This document shows positions 6,122-7,070 of a DNA stretch of 7,070 nucleotides, one piece after another; position 1 is the first letter of the stretch, and each line of letters starts with the position of its first letter. Location: contig CAIYBQ010000434.1 in NCBI GenBank assembly GCA_903924445.1, forward strand, positions 1 to 7,070, in the 5' to 3' direction. Origin of the DNA: an uncultured Armatimonadota bacterium (GTDB lineage: Bacteria > Armatimonadota > Armatimonadia > Armatimonadales > Armatimonadaceae). The translations under genes and the position numbers were made by a program. The notes below the pieces were generated by a model. That model did no database searches and was not told the origin of the DNA. It saw only the letters and a program-made list of their open reading frames with translations.

Positions 6122-7070
6122 GCCAAAACCAGCCAGCGCCAAGCAGCCACGCAATCTTCGAAGCGGAAGCGCTTTCGCATATCCGGCATGAGCTCCGTAC
6201 GCCTCTAAACCAGATCATCGGGTATTCCGAAATGCTCGAAGAGGATGCAACCGATGCCGGCCAGGATGCGCTGGTACCGGACCTCCAGAAAATCCAGAAG
6301 GCCGCTCGTAACCTCGATGGCCTGATCCAAACACACCTTGGGACGCACGTTCTGGGTGCATTGGATGCGGTGATCGCCGATGACGAAGTCCATCACAGCG
6401 CAGCGGGCGAGGCCCGTCAGCCGGTTGGATTTGCGATTCCAGACTCCGATGATGCAGCGGATCACCACCTGACACAGCTCTCTGGGCACGTGCTCGCCGT
6501 GGATGACAACGAGAGCAACCGTGACATGCTGTCGCGGCGCTTGCTACGGCATGGGCTGACCGTTGAAGTTGCTGTAGACGGCATCGATGCCCTTGCGCAG
6601 CTGGAAGCAAAACCGTTTGACTTGGTGCTTCTTGACATCATGATGCCTGAGCTGGATGGCTATGAAGTCCTCAAGCGGATGAAAGCCAGTGACAACTTGC
6701 GGCATATCCCGGTGGTCATGATTTCGGCATTGGATGAGCTTGAGAGCGTGGTGCGTTGCATCGAGGCGGGTGCGGAAGACTACCTTTCGAAGCCATTCAA
6801 CCCGACGCTGCTGCGTGCGCGTATTGGGGCCTGTCTTGAGAAAAAAGCCCTGCGCGATCAGGAGCAGGAGTATTTGGCGACGATTGAGACGACGCAAAAA
6901 CGTCTCAAGCGCGAGCTGGATGATGCGACGACCTATGTCCGCTCCATCCTCCCGGAACCCGAGACCAAGCCCTATCCGATTGACTGGGTCTATACGCCAT
7001 CCACGGAGCTCGGCGGGGATGCCTTTGGTTATCACTGGATTGATGATGACCATTTTGCGATGTATCTCCT
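6118..7070 (+). CDS. HisKA-like domain + receiver + SpoIIE/PP2C phosphatase (3' truncated by window)
   Basis: 317 codons are visible with no stop, and the gene runs off the window. Order: residues 15-75 form a HisKA-like dimerisation domain with His24 in H-E-L-R-T-P; no HATPase domain follows, only a variable linker at about 76-122. A receiver domain spans about 124-240, with D129/D130, phospho-accepting Asp173 in L-L-D-I-M-M-P, Ser203 and Lys225 in S-K-P-F. A charged helix likely to form a coiled coil covers about 238-275. From about 276 a SpoIIE-type PP2C domain begins: S-I-L-P-E-P, then P-S-T-E-L-G-G-D-A-F-G-Y (294-305), whose G-G-D supplies the first metal-binding Asp (D301). The rest of the catalytic domain lies outside. 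Such proteins dephosphorylate Ser/Thr-phosphorylated STAS antagonists, and one is encoded at 28-1272. The start is the ATG of the ATGA overlap with the response regulator. The HisKA segment matches that of the upstream kinase at 31 of 52 positions in my ungapped hand alignment. Confidence 0.88.
   Translation, partial: MSQNQPAPSSHAIFEAEALSHIRHELRTPLNQIIGYSEMLEEDATDAGQDALVPDLQKIQKAARNLDGLIQTHLGTHVLGALDAVIADDEVHHSAAGEARQPVGFAIPDSDDAADHHLTQLSGHVLAVDDNESNRDMLSRRLLRHGLTVEVAVDGIDALAQLEAKPFDLVLLDIMMPELDGYEVLKRMKASDNLRHIPVVMISALDELESVVRCIEAGAEDYLSKPFNPTLLRARIGACLEKKALRDQEQEYLATIETTQKRLKRELDDATTYVRSILPEPETKPYPIDWVYTPSTELGGDAFGYHWIDDDHFAMYL

Overview
The window is one tightly packed bacterial locus read entirely from the + strand. 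It carries part of an ABC importer followed by a multi-protein phospho-signalling set. All six substantial genes are co-directional; three junctions overlap (4, 8 and 4 bases), one gap is 1 base and the largest is 39 bases, so they are probably one transcript. No convincing promoter, terminator, RNA gene, CRISPR array or mobile element is visible. The operon very likely starts upstream of the window and continues past its end.

Layout: (1) bases 1-22, possible last codons of an upstream gene. (2) 28-1272, a SpoIIAA-like STAS domain fused to about 300 residues I do not recognise. (3) 1269-2216, a membrane permease of the COG4120 / TrpY-like type. (4) 2218-3030, its ATPase, COG1101-like. (5) 3023-5704, a membrane hybrid histidine kinase with a Cache-like extracytoplasmic sensor, HisKA, HATPase and two receiver domains. 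(6) 5744-6121, a single-domain response regulator. (7) 6118 to beyond the window end, a protein with a HisKA-like histidine domain but no ATPase domain, then a receiver domain, then the start of a SpoIIE/PP2C phosphatase. Gene 7 has no stop inside the window.

How they may work together (inference): the importer belongs to the family of three-part systems (binding protein COG2984, permease COG4120, ATPase COG1101), some of which are predicted to import tryptophan or tyrosine. The Cache kinase would sense an external ligand, possibly the same one. Phosphate would pass through up to four receiver domains, and the last of these would control the SpoIIE-type phosphatase. The natural substrate of such a phosphatase is a serine-phosphorylated STAS protein, and one is encoded at the head of the same operon. 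That is the logic of an RsbU/RsbV partner-switching module wired to a transporter. The RsbW-type anti-sigma kinase and the substrate-binding protein are not in the window.

Organism: a bacterium with moderately high GC (mid-to-upper fifties percent by eye), with Shine-Dalgarno sites and ATGA overlaps. Hybrid kinases with several receivers plus SpoIIE phosphatases suggest a signalling-rich Gram-negative-type lineage (for example Pseudomonadota or a planctomycete-like group), but I cannot place it more precisely. The pentamer GGATG/CATCC is conspicuously frequent and could be a lineage clue.
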